Source of the DNA: Streptomyces sp. NBC_01231
Lineage (GTDB): Bacteria; Actinomycetota; Actinomycetes; Streptomycetales; Streptomycetaceae
Reading direction: 5' to 3'
Assembly (NCBI GenBank): GCA_035999765.1
Contig: CP108521.1
Coordinates: 11,222,001-11,286,000, forward strand
Length of the DNA stretch: 64,000 bases
The position numbers and the translations under genes are program-made. Each line of letters starts with the position of its first letter. Position 1 is the first letter of the stretch. The notes under the pieces are model-generated. The model searched no databases, was not told the DNA's origin, and was given only the letters and a program-made list of their open reading frames with translations. Below, in pieces: positions 18,640-27,073 of the stretch.

Positions 18640-19375
18640 CGCATGAGAACTCCAAGAACGCCGACTTCCGCGACGGCCTGAGCGAACGGGGCATCGACTA
18701 TGTCGTGGCCATCCGTTCACAGCGGGTCGGTGGACAGCTTGAACGTCTGCGACCGGTGCGGCGCCAGTGCGAACGCCCGCCAGATACGGGATGCCCGTAG
18801 CCGGCGTCGGCCACCACCACCGGCGGCACCATTGCCCACCCGGCCAGTTCGTCGAAGGTGGGCCGACTGCGACATGCCCGTGGCCGCCGCCATCGACCGC
18901 CAGTGGGCCGCGTTCTTCGGCTTCTCCTCCAGCGTCTTGACGATGACACGCTCGACGTCCGCGTCGGTGATCGTCCACCCGCACGACGTGCGGCCCACCG
19001 CCCCGGCGTGGTCGGGCAACGGCCGCAAGCCGCAGCCCCGCTACCGGCACAAGCCGTCCTCGGTCTGGATGGTGTCGAGGATCTGGTAGAGAGTGTGTCC
19101 GCTGTATCGGCTTTTGGGGCCAGGCGCTGTTCGGTGAGGAAGGCGTGGGCGGCGGTGACCAGGGTGACGTGGTGGTGCCAGCCGGTCCAGGAGCGTCCCT
19201 CGAAGTGGTCCAGGCCGAGGCCGTGTTTGAGTTCGCGGTAGTCGTGCTCGATGCGCCAGCGGATCTTGGCCAGGCGGACCACGACCTCCTGAACCGCTGG
19301 ACCGGTACCTGCACCACCTGCCACCGCCCCTGCCCAGAACACCCACCACCAGCCCAAACCCAAGAGCCAGAGCAA
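18640..19375. mobile_element. Scrambled IS701 and IS630 transposase fragments
   Basis: Pieces of two transposase types are mixed on both strands. An IS701-like piece is on the plus strand at about 18655-18720 (NADFRDGLSERGIDYVVAIR). The segment that should precede it is on the minus strand at about 18795-18870 (TFDELAGWAMVPPVVVADAG). The IS701 C-terminus is on the minus strand at about 19130-19290 (VRLAKIRWRIEHDYRELKHG). An IS630-like piece lies on the minus strand at about 18880-18990 (WTITDADVERVIVKTLEEKP, then MAAATGMSQSA), and its continuation APHRSQTFKLSTDP is near 18725-18770. None can be active. Confidence 0.72.
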
Positions 19376-19439
19376 CCTAACGGAGTCCTACTAGTGCTGT
19401 GGCCGCATAGGTTCGCCGGGTTGGTGATGGTCGAATGCT

Positions 19440-20335
19440 TGGTGCGGGGAGGCGATGATGAGGGTATGACCGCCAGTTCTCGCGCCCAGTCTTTCGACGT
19501 AGCCGCGGCTCAGTACGCGGCGAGTCGGCCTTCTTATCCAGCCGCGCTCTTTGACTGCATCGAGGAGGTCGCAGGCTGTCGCTTGGCGGGTGCCCGGGTC
19601 GCCGATGTCGGCGCGGGTACCGGAATCGCCAGCGTGCTGCTGCGGGAGCGAGGTGCTGATGTGATCGCTGTCGAGCCGGGTGAAGCAATGGCTGGTGAGT
19701 TCCACCAAGCGCTTCCGGGGGTGCCGGTCGTGAGGGGCGACGGTAATGCTCTGCCGCTGGCCGAGGCTTCCTGCGACCTCATCACGTATGCCCAGTCGTG
19801 GCAGTGGACCGACCCTGGCCGGTCCGTCCCGGAGGCATTGCGTGTCCTGCGAGCGGGCGGTGCGCTGGCGATCTGGTGGAACACCACGGCCTTCGACGTG
19901 CCGTGGATTCGCGAGCAGCACGGGCGCATTGCGCACTACTGCGGGGTGAAGCCAAGGTCTGCCGTGCGTCCTTCGGACAACGACGCCATCCGGCTGGCGG
20001 GGCTGACAGGGCTACGGGTTGAGCGCCGTCAAGTGCGCTGGAGCCGCACTGTCTCCTTGGACATGCATCTCGCTAACATTGGCAGCCGGTCGGCATTCCT
20101 CGTCCTTGAAGAGGCTAACCGTCAGGCGTTTTTCGTCGATGAGCGTGAGCGGCTGGTCGAGATTTTTCCTCGTGAGGTGGTGGAAGAGACTTACGTGGTT
20201 GATCTCCTGGTCGCGCTCCGCCCCTGACGTTGTGCGGCCGCAAGGCGGGGGACGTGCTCATGCAGCCGAGGCGAGTGGCCGGCCGCCCCATCGGATGCCT
20301 TTCTCACTGCGAATGCGGGCGCGTTCCTTGCGATG
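19440..20335 (+). repeat. 0.9-kb repeat, copy 1 (inverted copy at 46787-47684)
   Basis: About 896 bases are almost identical to the reverse complement of 46787-47684. Identity begins at TGGTGCGGGGAGGCGATGAT and ends at GCGTTCCTTGCG. It contains the whole methyltransferase gene plus about 100 bases of the 3' tail of an unrecognised minus-strand frame (ERARIRSEKGIRWGGRPL). Confidence 0.9.
19466..20227 (+). CDS. Class I SAM-dependent methyltransferase (intact copy)
   Basis: The start is ATG 19466 (MTASSRAQSFDVAAAQYAAS), with GATGAGGG just upstream, giving 253 residues. The Rossmann methyltransferase motifs are clear: motif I VADVGAGTGIASVLLRERGA, motif II VIAVEPGEAMAGEF, the acidic GDGNALPLAEAS and the motif-IV-like DLITYAQSWQWTDP. 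The usual substrate classes for this UbiE/Tam-like group are small molecules. A second, frameshifted copy lies inverted at 46.9-47.7 kb within the same repeat. The region upstream is transposase debris, so the gene probably arrived with a mobile segment. Confidence 0.9.
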   Translation: MTASSRAQSFDVAAAQYAASRPSYPAALFDCIEEVAGCRLAGARVADVGAGTGIASVLLRERGADVIAVEPGEAMAGEFHQALPGVPVVRGDGNALPLAEASCDLITYAQSWQWTDPGRSVPEALRVLRAGGALAIWWNTTAFDVPWIREQHGRIAHYCGVKPRSAVRPSDNDAIRLAGLTGLRVERRQVRWSRTVSLDMHLANIGSRSAFLVLEEANRQAFFVDERERLVEIFPREVVEETYVVDLLVALRP

Positions 20336-20400
20336 GTCAACCCGTCGCGCACCGGCAGCATGACCGAGTTCACCCGCCCACCGTCCGTGATGCAGGTCGT

Positions 20401-21092
20401 TCAGCCGCCGGAGCCCGGGCCATAGAGCGCAGCGATGTCTTTGGACGTCGCCCACCGGCTGTAGGTGGGCGACTGAGGCCAGCCCTCGGGCGAGTCCTGC
20501 CACTCCTCCTGTCGTCCGTACGGCAGGACGTCGATCAGCGGGAAGGTGTGACTGAGCTGTTCGGTGCCCCGGCCGGTGGTGTGCCAGGTGCGATAGACGG
20601 TGTCGCCGTCGCGTAGGAACACGTTGGCCGCGAATCCTGCGTCGGGCGGTGCACCGACGTCGGCCCCGAAGGAGCTGTTGGCAGTCGAGTACCACGTCAT
20701 CTGGTTGCCGACCGCTGCCGGTAGGCGAGTGCCTCTTTGATCGGGCCCTGGGTGACGATGACGAATCGCGCATCGTAGTTGTCCAGGAACTCCAGGCGGG
20801 TGTACTGCGAGGTGAACCCCGTGCAGCCCGGGCACTGCCATTCCTTGCCGGCGAACCACGTGTGGTTGTAGACGATCAGTTGCCTCTTGCCTTCGAAGAC
20901 GTCCGCCAGCCGAACGGGGCCGTCCTCGCCCTCCAGGGTGTAGTCGGGCATCTCGACCATCGGCAGGCGACGACGCTCGGCGGCGATGGCGTCAAGCTCC
21001 CGCGTCGCGGCCTTCTCCCGGGCACGCAGCGCCTCGAGTTGGCGCTCCCAAGATGCGGCGTCGACGACGGGTGGTAGTGCGTGGGTGGTCAT
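20401..21092 (-). pseudogene. DUF899 thioredoxin-like protein with one frameshift
   Basis: From ATG 21092 one frame gives about 127 family residues, including VYNHTWFAGKEWQCPGCTGF with its CxxC, and ends in EALAYRQ. The next frame continues exactly where the family would, with VGNQMTWYSTANSSFGADVG, then WATSKDIAALYGPGSGG and a stop at 20401. The join near 20715 reads CGGCAGCGG where CGGCAGGCGG would restore the frame, so one G is missing. DUF899 proteins are about 230 residues and probably redox active. This is either a recent pseudogene or a sequencing error. Confidence 0.78.
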
Positions 21093-21259
21093 GGTCCCTC
21101 ACAGAACTCGTGTGCAGCTTTCGCTCGTGCAGAGGTAGACCCCACCGGGCCCCGGAACTCATCGGCCCGAGCCGCCGCTTCGGCGCTCGCACGACTCCGC
21201 ATGGCGGGCAGTTCCACGCGTCGAGGATGGACAGCGGACAGGGCACCCCCTGTCCATAA

Positions 21260-21331
21260 CTTCGGCTCACCCGCCCACCCCGGCAGCAGCACAGAGACGG
21301 CGAGCATCGGTTCCGGCAGCGTCCACGTCAC
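21260..21331 (-). pseudogene. N-terminal scrap of an ATP-dependent DNA ligase
   Basis: From GTG 21331 the minus strand reads TWTLPEPMLAVSVLLPGWAG, then EPK, the start of the LigC-like ligases found at 27.8 and 44.7 kb. It breaks at the catalytic lysine motif (EPKLW instead of EPKWDG). Only about 24 codons remain. Confidence 0.75.
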
Positions 21332-21490
21332 ACCCCCATGCCTTCCGCCCAGCCCGCCCGTCCGCAATCCGAGTGGCGCACGCGCACCCGACCACAAGTC
21401 CGACCATCGCCTGGGCGCACCCCCGACCCAGGCCTGACCACGGCAGGTCAGCGCGTTGCGGTGCCTTCGCGGCCTTGCGCTTGTCCGGTC

Positions 21491-21700
21491 CTACGAGTGG
21501 AGCTCCTGGCGCACGCCCAGGTAGCAGCGCAGCCGGACGCCGGGTTGTCCCGGAGCCCGGGTCGTACGGTCCGCTGTCGCGGTCGCCCACCGTTGGGCGA
21601 GCAGCTCCTGGATGGCGAAGGCTGTCTCGTCATCCGTGGCCGCGACTTCCACCGCGGCCAGGCCCGGCGCGGCGACGTGGGCGTCGTTGATCTGCTTCAT
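21491..21700 (-). CDS. DUF6207 small protein
   Basis: This 69-residue protein starts at ATG 21700. It matches my memory of the Streptomyces DUF6207 family, with MKQINDAHVAAPGLAAVEVA at the N-terminus, FAIQELLAQRWATATADRTT in the middle and PGQPGVRLRCYLGVRQEL at the end. The function is unknown. The ribosome site is weak. It follows a zinc-knuckle gene on the same strand and may be cotranscribed with it. Confidence 0.75.
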   Translation of the reverse strand: MKQINDAHVAAPGLAAVEVAATDDETAFAIQELLAQRWATATADRTTRAPGQPGVRLRCYLGVRQELHS

Positions 21701-21771
21701 GTCTGGCAGCACGTGCCGGCGCCGCGGGAGGTTCTTCCGTCCGGGCGTCTTCACCCGGCCGGGGGACGCGG

Positions 21772-21972
21772 CTATGTGCGTGTGCTGACGTAGCGCACGG
21801 CCGTCCCCCACTGCTCCAGCACCGGTGCCATGCACCACTGACACAGGGGACTGCTGCCGCTGCCGTACTTGTGGGTCTTGCGCTGGCACCTGGCACACAG
21901 GCCGACCCGGTCACCGGGGCAGGTCAGCGCGGACGGGTCCGGCTCGGAGACCGGGGGCGCGGGCATCGACAT
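21772..21972 (-). CDS. Small zinc-knuckle protein
   Basis: This 66-residue protein starts at ATG 21972 after AGGA. It has two CxxC pairs, LCARCQRK and PLCQWCMAP, 16 residues apart, as in a zinc ribbon. The N-terminus is Pro/Ser-rich and the tail is EQWGTAVRYVSTRT. I know it only as a kind of small Streptomyces protein of unknown role. DUF6207 lies 71 bases downstream. Confidence 0.65.
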   Translation of the reverse strand: MSMPAPPVSEPDPSALTCPGDRVGLCARCQRKTHKYGSGSSPLCQWCMAPVLEQWGTAVRYVSTRT

Positions 21973-22306
21973 CTTGGGTCCTGTTCTGGTGACGACCACC
22001 GGTCACCGCACCCGCAGGATATCCGGCGAATGACACGAGTGTTCGAGCCGTGCCGGGTGTGATCCGGCATTACGGAACCGATGGCGTCGTGCTGCTCGTC
22101 AGCCGCCGACCAGAGGGACGTCGTGGTGGGCGCGGTATCAGCGGGCCCAACCATGGCCTGGGTACCCCGACCAGTGGCCCGACCATGGCAGGTCGGCACG
22201 CTGCAGCATCCTGCTGACGTTGATCTGTCGCAGTGAATGTTGAGCATTCTCATCGAAGCCTGAGTGACGTGAGCCATGCTGTCTCATCGCCTGCCTGGGG
22301 AACGGC

Positions 22307-22339
22307 GAGCCCCGGCGCAGGACAAAGGCGCCGGGGCTC
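22307..22339 (-). terminator. Terminator after the small secreted-protein gene
   Basis: A perfect 12-bp inverted repeat GAGCCCCGGCGC / GCGCCGGGGCTC has a 9-base loop and lies 11 bases past the stop of the minus-strand secreted protein gene. Confidence 0.85.
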
Positions 22340-22349
22340 AGCGACAGGC

Positions 22350-22712
22350 TCAGTGCCGCGTGGGGAACAGTTGGAGCCTGGCCTTGTGGCCGGAGACCGA
22401 CTTAACCCAGATCTTCAGGTTGTTGAACTGAACGGTGCCGCCGGGGCTGGTGCTGCCGGTGAGGCTCCCGCCGGCGGCCGACATCCTCACGGATCGGGAG
22501 CTGATGCTCGTGATCTTCAACGTCCCGAACCCGAACGTGCGGCTGTTGACCTTGATGGTCTTGGGCGCCGTTACGGTGATCTTGCACCGTCCGTCGTAGC
22601 AGGGTCCGTTGGCGGCAGACGCCACCGGCGTCATGAGTCCGAATCCGAGCGTGCCCGCCATGGTCACCGTCAGGGCAGTCGACGCGGTCCGCCGACGCAT
22701 ACCGATACTCAT
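22350..22712 (-). CDS. Small secreted protein, unknown function
   Basis: This 120-residue protein starts at ATG 22712, with CAGGAGA upstream. The first 34 residues are a signal peptide: basic MRRR, hydrophobic TALTVTMAGTLGFGLMTPVA and an ASA-type cleavage site. The mature part has one Cys pair (CYDGRC), likely a disulfide, then beta-rich sequence KITVTAPKTIKVNSRTFGFG. It resembles small beta-sandwich exported proteins but I cannot name a family. A terminator follows, so it is monocistronic. Confidence 0.75.
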   Translation of the reverse strand: MSIGMRRRTASTALTVTMAGTLGFGLMTPVASAANGPCYDGRCKITVTAPKTIKVNSRTFGFGTLKITSISSRSVRMSAAGGSLTGSTSPGGTVQFNNLKIWVKSVSGHKARLQLFPTRH

Positions 22713-22785
22713 CAGTAGGGTCTCCTGTTCTCAAGGGGTCCGGCTCGGCATTTCTAGACCGCCGGTCCCGGGACCCCTCCCGAAG

Positions 22786-23750
22786 AGGCACGGTCGTACA
22801 GCTGCCGACCGGCCAGACGCTCACCGTCCGGACGGCGGCCGACGTGTTCCTGGACTCGCTCGGCAACCCGAACACGGTCCGCAACTACGGGATCGGGGTG
22901 GGCAAGACCGCGATGCGGCTCGGTGAGGGCAGCCACTGTCCTCGGTCGCGGACGACGAGATCGGCGAGGCCCTCGAACTGCTCTGGGGCACGTCCGCGGT
23001 GAACACCTGGAACTCCCGGCGCCCCGGCGGTGCTGTCCTGGCTCGGCTGGTGCCGAGAGCGCGGCTACGACGGCCCCGCCGTCCCGGCCTGGGCGAAACG
23101 GCTGGCGGTGCCGGACTACGAGACCCCGGCCCGCTCGCGCATGGCCATCGACCGGCTGATCGCGCGGCGCGGGGTGCACCTGCGGGAGAAGACGCTGTGG
23201 CGGATGCTCTACGAGACCGCGGGACGCGCGGAGGAGATCCTGGGCGTGAATCGAGGACTTGGACTTCGCCGGCCGCCGGTGTCCGGTCAAGGCCAAAGGG
23301 GCGAAGCCGAGGTCCCGCCGCCGGGGCCAGGTGCGCGAGGACTTCGTGCTGGAGACCGTCTACTGGGACGCCGGCACCGCCCGCCTGCTGCCCCGGCTTC
23401 TCAAGGGCCTCACCCGCGGGCCGGTGTTCGTCACCCACCGCCGCCCCGGCCCTGGGAGGTCGTCAGCCCCCGCGACGTGTGCCCCGATACCGGCTTCGCG
23501 CGGCTGTCGTATGGGCAGGCCCGGGCGCTGCTGGACGAGCACACCGCGGTACGCGGGCCGGGCACGGGCTGGGACCTGCACGAGTAGCGGCACGCCAGCC
23601 TGACTCACCCCGGCGAGGCGGGGGCAAGCCTGCTGATGGCGAAGTCGAGGCACAAGAAGCCGGACAACCTCCGCCGGTACTTCAAGCCCTCCCCGGAGGC
23701 CATCGCGGAACTCACCAGCCTGCTCGCCCCGGGGAACGCCCGACGCTGAT
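22786..23750 (+). pseudogene. Tyrosine recombinase (integrase), multiply frameshifted
   Basis: All parts of a 320-residue phage-type integrase appear in order but in alternating frames. The N-terminal core-binding part has VRTAADVFLDSLGNPNTVRN and [18 protein letters not shown]. The catalytic part has [15 protein letters not shown], in which R is the first catalytic Arg. Later come a segment ending GWDLHE, an in-frame stop at 23586, RHASLTH (the H-x-x-R box region), MAKSRHKK and [19 protein letters not shown]. At least three frame changes and one stop make it dead. It marks an old insertion beside the scrambled transposases. Confidence 0.78.
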
Positions 23751-23767
23751 CTGCCGACCGCCGGGAG

Positions 23768-23838
23768 CCGCCGAACCCAGGGTCAGGAGGGCTGTCCGTA
23801 CTGCTCGTCCGTGACGGGCTCGAGGCAGATGGTGCCGA
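23768..23838. repeat. Diverged copy of the cupin gene 3' end
   Basis: About 70 bases starting GCCGAACCCAGGGTCAGGAG match 25068-25137, the end of the cupin gene and its flank, at roughly nine bases in ten. The copy lies just beyond the alcohol dehydrogenase gene, so the dehydrogenase is bracketed by two copies of this segment. Confidence 0.7.
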
Positions 23839-23848
23839 GATGCCTGCC

Positions 23849-23885
23849 GGGGGCCGCTCCTTCGCCGTGGTGCGGAGCGGCCCCC
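23849..23885 (-). terminator. Terminator after alcohol dehydrogenase gene
   Basis: GGGGGCCGCTCC and GGAGCGGCCCCC form a perfect 12-bp stem with a 13-base loop, 20 bases past the dehydrogenase stop. Confidence 0.85.
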
Positions 23886-23904
23886 GAGCTCATGGGCAGG
23901 CGTG

Positions 23905-24924
23905 TCAGAGGGTGAGCAGGACCTTGGTGGCGCGGCGTTCGTCCATGGCCTTGTAGCCCTCGGGGGCCTGGTCGAGAGGCAGGGTGAGGTCGAAGACCTT
24001 GCCGGGGTCGATCTTGCGGTCCCAGATGAGCTGGATCAGGTCGGGCAGGTAGCGGCGGACCGGGGCGGGGCCGCCGAGAGTGTGGATGCCGGCGAAGAAC
24101 AGCTGGATGCCGGGGATCTTCGCGTCGTAGTTCACGCCGACGTAGCCGAGGTGCCCGCCGCCCCGGGTGGCGCCGACGGCCTGCATGAACGACTCCTGCG
24201 TACCGACCGCCTCGACCACCGAGTGCGCGCCGAGCCCGCCGGTCAGCTCCTTGATCTTCACGACGCCTTCCTCACCGCGCTCCTCGACAATGTCGGTGGC
24301 GCCGTAGTAGCGGGCCAGCTTCTGCCGTTCCGGGTGGCGGGACATCGCGATGATCCGCTCCGCGCCCAGCTCCTTCGCGGCGAGGATCGCCATCAGGCCG
24401 ACCGCGCCGTCACCGACCACCGCGACCGTCTTACCGGGCCCTGCCTGCGCCGCGTCGGCGGCGAACCAGCCGGTGCCGAGCACGTCGGAGGCGGCGAGCA
24501 GGGCGGGGATCAGCTCGGGGTCGGGCTGCCCCGGGGTGGCGACCAGGGTGCCGTCGGCCAGCGGGATGCGGGCCTTCTCCGCCTGGGTACCGACCGTCGT
24601 GGCGAACACGGCGTGCACGCACTTGGACTGGAAGCCGTCCCGGCAGATCTCGCAGGTGTTGTCGGACATCACGAAGGACCCGACGACGAAGTCGCCGACC
24701 TTGACGTTCTGCACGTCGTCGCCGACCTCTTCGACGACGCCCACGTACTCGTGCCCCATGATCGTGTGGTCGACGGGCTCGATCCCGCGATACGGCCACA
24801 GGTCGGAGCCGCAGATGCAGGTCGCGGACAGCCGGATGATCGCGTCGGTCGGCTCGATGATCTTCGGGTCCTCGCGCTCCTCGACCCGGACGTCGCCGGC
24901 CTTGTGCATCACTACTCCACGCAT
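23905..24924 (-). CDS. Zinc-dependent alcohol dehydrogenase family protein
   Basis: This 339-residue protein starts at ATG 24924, with AAGGAG eight bases upstream. Medium-chain dehydrogenase signatures are present: catalytic-zinc CICGSDLWPYRG, GHEYVGVVEEVGDDV, and a Cys-rich structural loop NTCEICRDGFQSKC. The coenzyme loop is TVAVVGDGAVGLMAILAA. It should oxidise alcohols or reduce carbonyls with NAD(P)H. It is the last of three same-strand genes after the CMD-like and cupin genes, a set often found together in Streptomyces under an MmyB-type regulator, which is divergent here. Its own terminator follows. Confidence 0.9.
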   Translation of the reverse strand: MRGVVMHKAGDVRVEEREDPKIIEPTDAIIRLSATCICGSDLWPYRGIEPVDHTIMGHEYVGVVEEVGDDVQNVKVGDFVVGSFVMSDNTCEICRDGFQSKCVHAVFATTVGTQAEKARIPLADGTLVATPGQPDPELIPALLAASDVLGTGWFAADAAQAGPGKTVAVVGDGAVGLMAILAAKELGAERIIAMSRHPERQKLARYYGATDIVEERGEEGVVKIKELTGGLGAHSVVEAVGTQESFMQAVGATRGGGHLGYVGVNYDAKIPGIQLFFAGIHTLGGPAPVRRYLPDLIQLIWDRKIDPGKVFDLTLPLDQAPEGYKAMDERRATKVLLTL

Positions 24925-25081
24925 GGGTGGATCTCCTTGTCGTGCATCGGCGCTATCTGCGCCGGTTGGAATCCGGGAAGGCACGGGACCGCCCGCGATT
25001 GGCCTGCCGCCGCTTCTGCGGCCGCCGAGCCCACCGGTGTTGTTGAACGTGGCAGGGAGGGCGGGGTTGCCGAACCCAAGG

Positions 25082-25480
25082 TCAGGAGGGCTGTTCGTAC
25101 TGCTCGTCGGTGACGGGCTCGAGCCAGGTGGTGCCGTCGCCGTTGTCGTCGCCGACGACCATGGCGATGTGGGCCATGAAGGTGGTGCCGGTGGCGCCGT
25201 GCCAGTGCTCCTGGCCTGCCGGGCAGGTGATGGTCTGCCCGGCGGTGACGCGGACGATGTTGCCGTCGCGGGTGCCGACCAGGCCGACGCCGTCGGTGAC
25301 GTGGAGGGTCTGGCCCAGGGCGTGGGAGTGCCAGTTGGTGCGGGCACCGGGCGTGAAGCGCACCAGCCCGACGGCCAGGCGGCCCGGCTCGGCGGGTGCC
25401 TGGAGCATGTTGAGGTAGACGTCGCCGGTGAAGCGATCGGCCGGCCCCTTGACGGTGGGTGTTTCGGTGATGTGGTCCAT
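25082..25480 (-). CDS. Cupin-domain protein
   Basis: The start is ATG 25480 (MDHITETPTVKGPADRFTGD), with a weak ribosome site, giving 132 residues. The cupin metal motif is visible as TNWHSHALGQTLHVTDGVG, followed by QTITCPAGQEHWHGATG with the second-motif His. Small cupins of this type bind a metal and may act as oxidative or isomerase enzymes, or sense ligands. It lies between the CMD-like and dehydrogenase genes. A hairpin upstream separates it from the former. A 70-base copy of its 3' end recurs after the dehydrogenase. Confidence 0.85.
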   Translation of the reverse strand: MDHITETPTVKGPADRFTGDVYLNMLQAPAEPGRLAVGLVRFTPGARTNWHSHALGQTLHVTDGVGLVGTRDGNIVRVTAGQTITCPAGQEHWHGATGTTFMAHIAMVVGDDNGDGTTWLEPVTDEQYEQPS

Positions 25481-25543
25481 GGCTCTGTTTCGTGATCGGG
25501 TGGCTGTGGGGATCAGGAAGCGCCGGTGTGGGCGAGACCGGGG

Positions 25544-25602
25544 CCCCACTCCCGGCGGGTGTTGCGGGCGCGCTGCGGCGCGGCTTCGCCGCGGGAGTGG
25601 GG
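25544..25602 (-). terminator. Long-stem hairpin between CMD-like and cupin genes
   Basis: CCCCACTCCCG and CGGGAGTGGGG pair across a 37-base loop that itself contains GC-rich symmetry. It lies 17 bases past the CMD-like stop and could end or attenuate that transcript before the cupin. Confidence 0.65.
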
Positions 25603-25618
25603 GGAGGTTCGTGGTCGG

Positions 25619-25945
25619 TCAGTTGCCGGACTCGGCGAGGATCTCCTTCAGGACGGTGGCGGCGCTCATGGCGTTCGGCCAGCCGGCGTAGAAGGCCAGG
25701 TGCGTGATCATTTCCGACAACTCGTCCTTGGTGAGGCCGTTGTCCAGTGCGGTCCGCAGGTGGAAGCGGAGCTGGTCGGTGCGGTACAGCGCCGTCAGAG
25801 CGGTCACGGTGACCAGGCTGCGGTCGCGCTTGGACAGCCCCGGGCGCTCCCACACGTCACCGAACAGGACGTCGTCGGTCAGATCGGCCAGCTTCGGCGT
25901 GATGTCGCCGACGAGCTGCTGTGAGGGGGACTGCTGCGGTGCCAT
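25619..25945 (-). CDS. Carboxymuconolactone-decarboxylase-family protein
   Basis: I start at ATG 25945 (MAPQQSPSQQLVGDITPKLA), with GGAG upstream; an in-frame ATG at 25963 is possible. The 108-residue helical protein carries the CMD signature VWERPGLSKRDRSLVTVTAL, then ITHLAFYAGWPNAMSAATVL. It lacks the CxxC of AhpD-type peroxidases, so it belongs with the decarboxylase-like members of unknown substrate. It is first in line of the minus-strand group and divergent from the MmyB-type regulator by 224 bases. Confidence 0.88.
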   Translation of the reverse strand: MAPQQSPSQQLVGDITPKLADLTDDVLFGDVWERPGLSKRDRSLVTVTALTALYRTDQLRFHLRTALDNGLTKDELSEMITHLAFYAGWPNAMSAATVLKEILAESGN

Positions 25946-26169
25946 GTTCTTGCTCCTGCTCATGTGTTGTGCCGTGGGGTGGGGGCTGCCGGTCCGGTGC
26001 TGTGCCGTCCGGCGCCGGTCGTGGGCTTGTCCACCAGCCCGACTGCACGGCCGGGCGGAAAGCACCACGTCATCGAGGTAACCACCGTCCGGTGCGATGA
26101 GCGAGGCACCATCAATGGGTGTACCAGCAGTACATCCCTCCGGCCGTCTGTCGGACGTACCGTCGAGGT

Positions 26170-27063
26170 GTGGACAACCGTGAAGAAGTCCGCGAGTTCC
26201 TCACCTCGCGGCGCGCCAAGATCACCCCGGAACGGGCAGGACTGCCCTCCGGCCCCCGGCGGCGCGTGCCCGGCCTGCGCCGCAGCGAGGTGGCGGCCCT
26301 CGCCGACATGAGCGTCGAGTACTACGCCAAACTCGAACGCGGCAACCTTGCCGGCGTATCCCCGGCCGTCCTGGAAGCCGTCGCCCGCGTTCTCCAGCTC
26401 GACGACGCCGAACGTGCCCATCTGCTCAACCTGGCGCATGCCGCGGACGGCTCCGACGCCCTCACCCGCCGTCCCAGGCGCCGCACCAGTCAACGGTGGA
26501 CACCCCACCGCAGCCTGCAATGGACCTTGGGCGCCATCACGGCGGGCCCCGCCTTCGTCCGCAACGGCCGCTTGGACGTCCTCGCCGCCAACCCGCTCGC
26601 CCGTGCCTTCCACGCCGACGTCTACGCGTCCCCGGGCAACCAGGCGAACCTCGCCCGGTTCATCTTCCTCGACCCCGCCTCCCACAGCTTCTTCCCCGAC
26701 TGGGACACCTTCGCCGATGCCGCGGTGGCGATCCTGCGCACCGAAGCGGGCCGCAACCCCCACGACAAGGACCTGCACGACCTCGTCGGCGAGCTGTGCA
26801 CCCGCAGCGACGAGTTCCGCACCCGCTGGGGCGCCCACAACGTGCGCAACCACGGCACCGGAACCAAACGCTTCCACCACCAGGTCGTCGGCGACCTCAC
26901 CCTCGCCTACGAGGGCCTGGAGATGGCCGCCGAACCGGGCCTAACCCTCACCATCTACACCGCAGAACCCGGCTCCCCGTCCGCAGAAGCACTGGCCCTA
27001 CTCGCTTCCTGGGCAGCCACGCACGAGGCGGACCTATCCCGCGACACCTTGTCCACCCCGTGA
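26170..27063 (+). CDS. XRE-type regulator with MmyB ligand-binding domain
   Basis: I choose GTG 26170 (VDNREEVREFLTSRRAKITP), the usual family start, although the ribosome site is poor and the frame opens at 26119. The 297-residue protein has an N-terminal HTH (RRVPGLRRSEVAALADMSVE, then YYAKLERGN) and a C-terminal MmyB-like domain (LQWTLGAITAGPAFVRNGRL, NPLARAFHADVYA, FHHQVVGDLTLAYEGLEM). Such regulators often sit opposite a short-chain or alcohol dehydrogenase operon. Here the CMD-like, cupin and ADH genes are opposite, so they are the likely targets. A GTAC-flanked symmetry near 26120-26133 may be part of the operator. Confidence 0.88.
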   Translation: MDNREEVREFLTSRRAKITPERAGLPSGPRRRVPGLRRSEVAALADMSVEYYAKLERGNLAGVSPAVLEAVARVLQLDDAERAHLLNLAHAADGSDALTRRPRRRTSQRWTPHRSLQWTLGAITAGPAFVRNGRLDVLAANPLARAFHADVYASPGNQANLARFIFLDPASHSFFPDWDTFADAAVAILRTEAGRNPHDKDLHDLVGELCTRSDEFRTRWGAHNVRNHGTGTKRFHHQVVGDLTLAYEGLEMAAEPGLTLTIYTAEPGSPSAEALALLASWAATHEADLSRDTLSTP

Positions 27064-27073
27064 CATACCGCAG

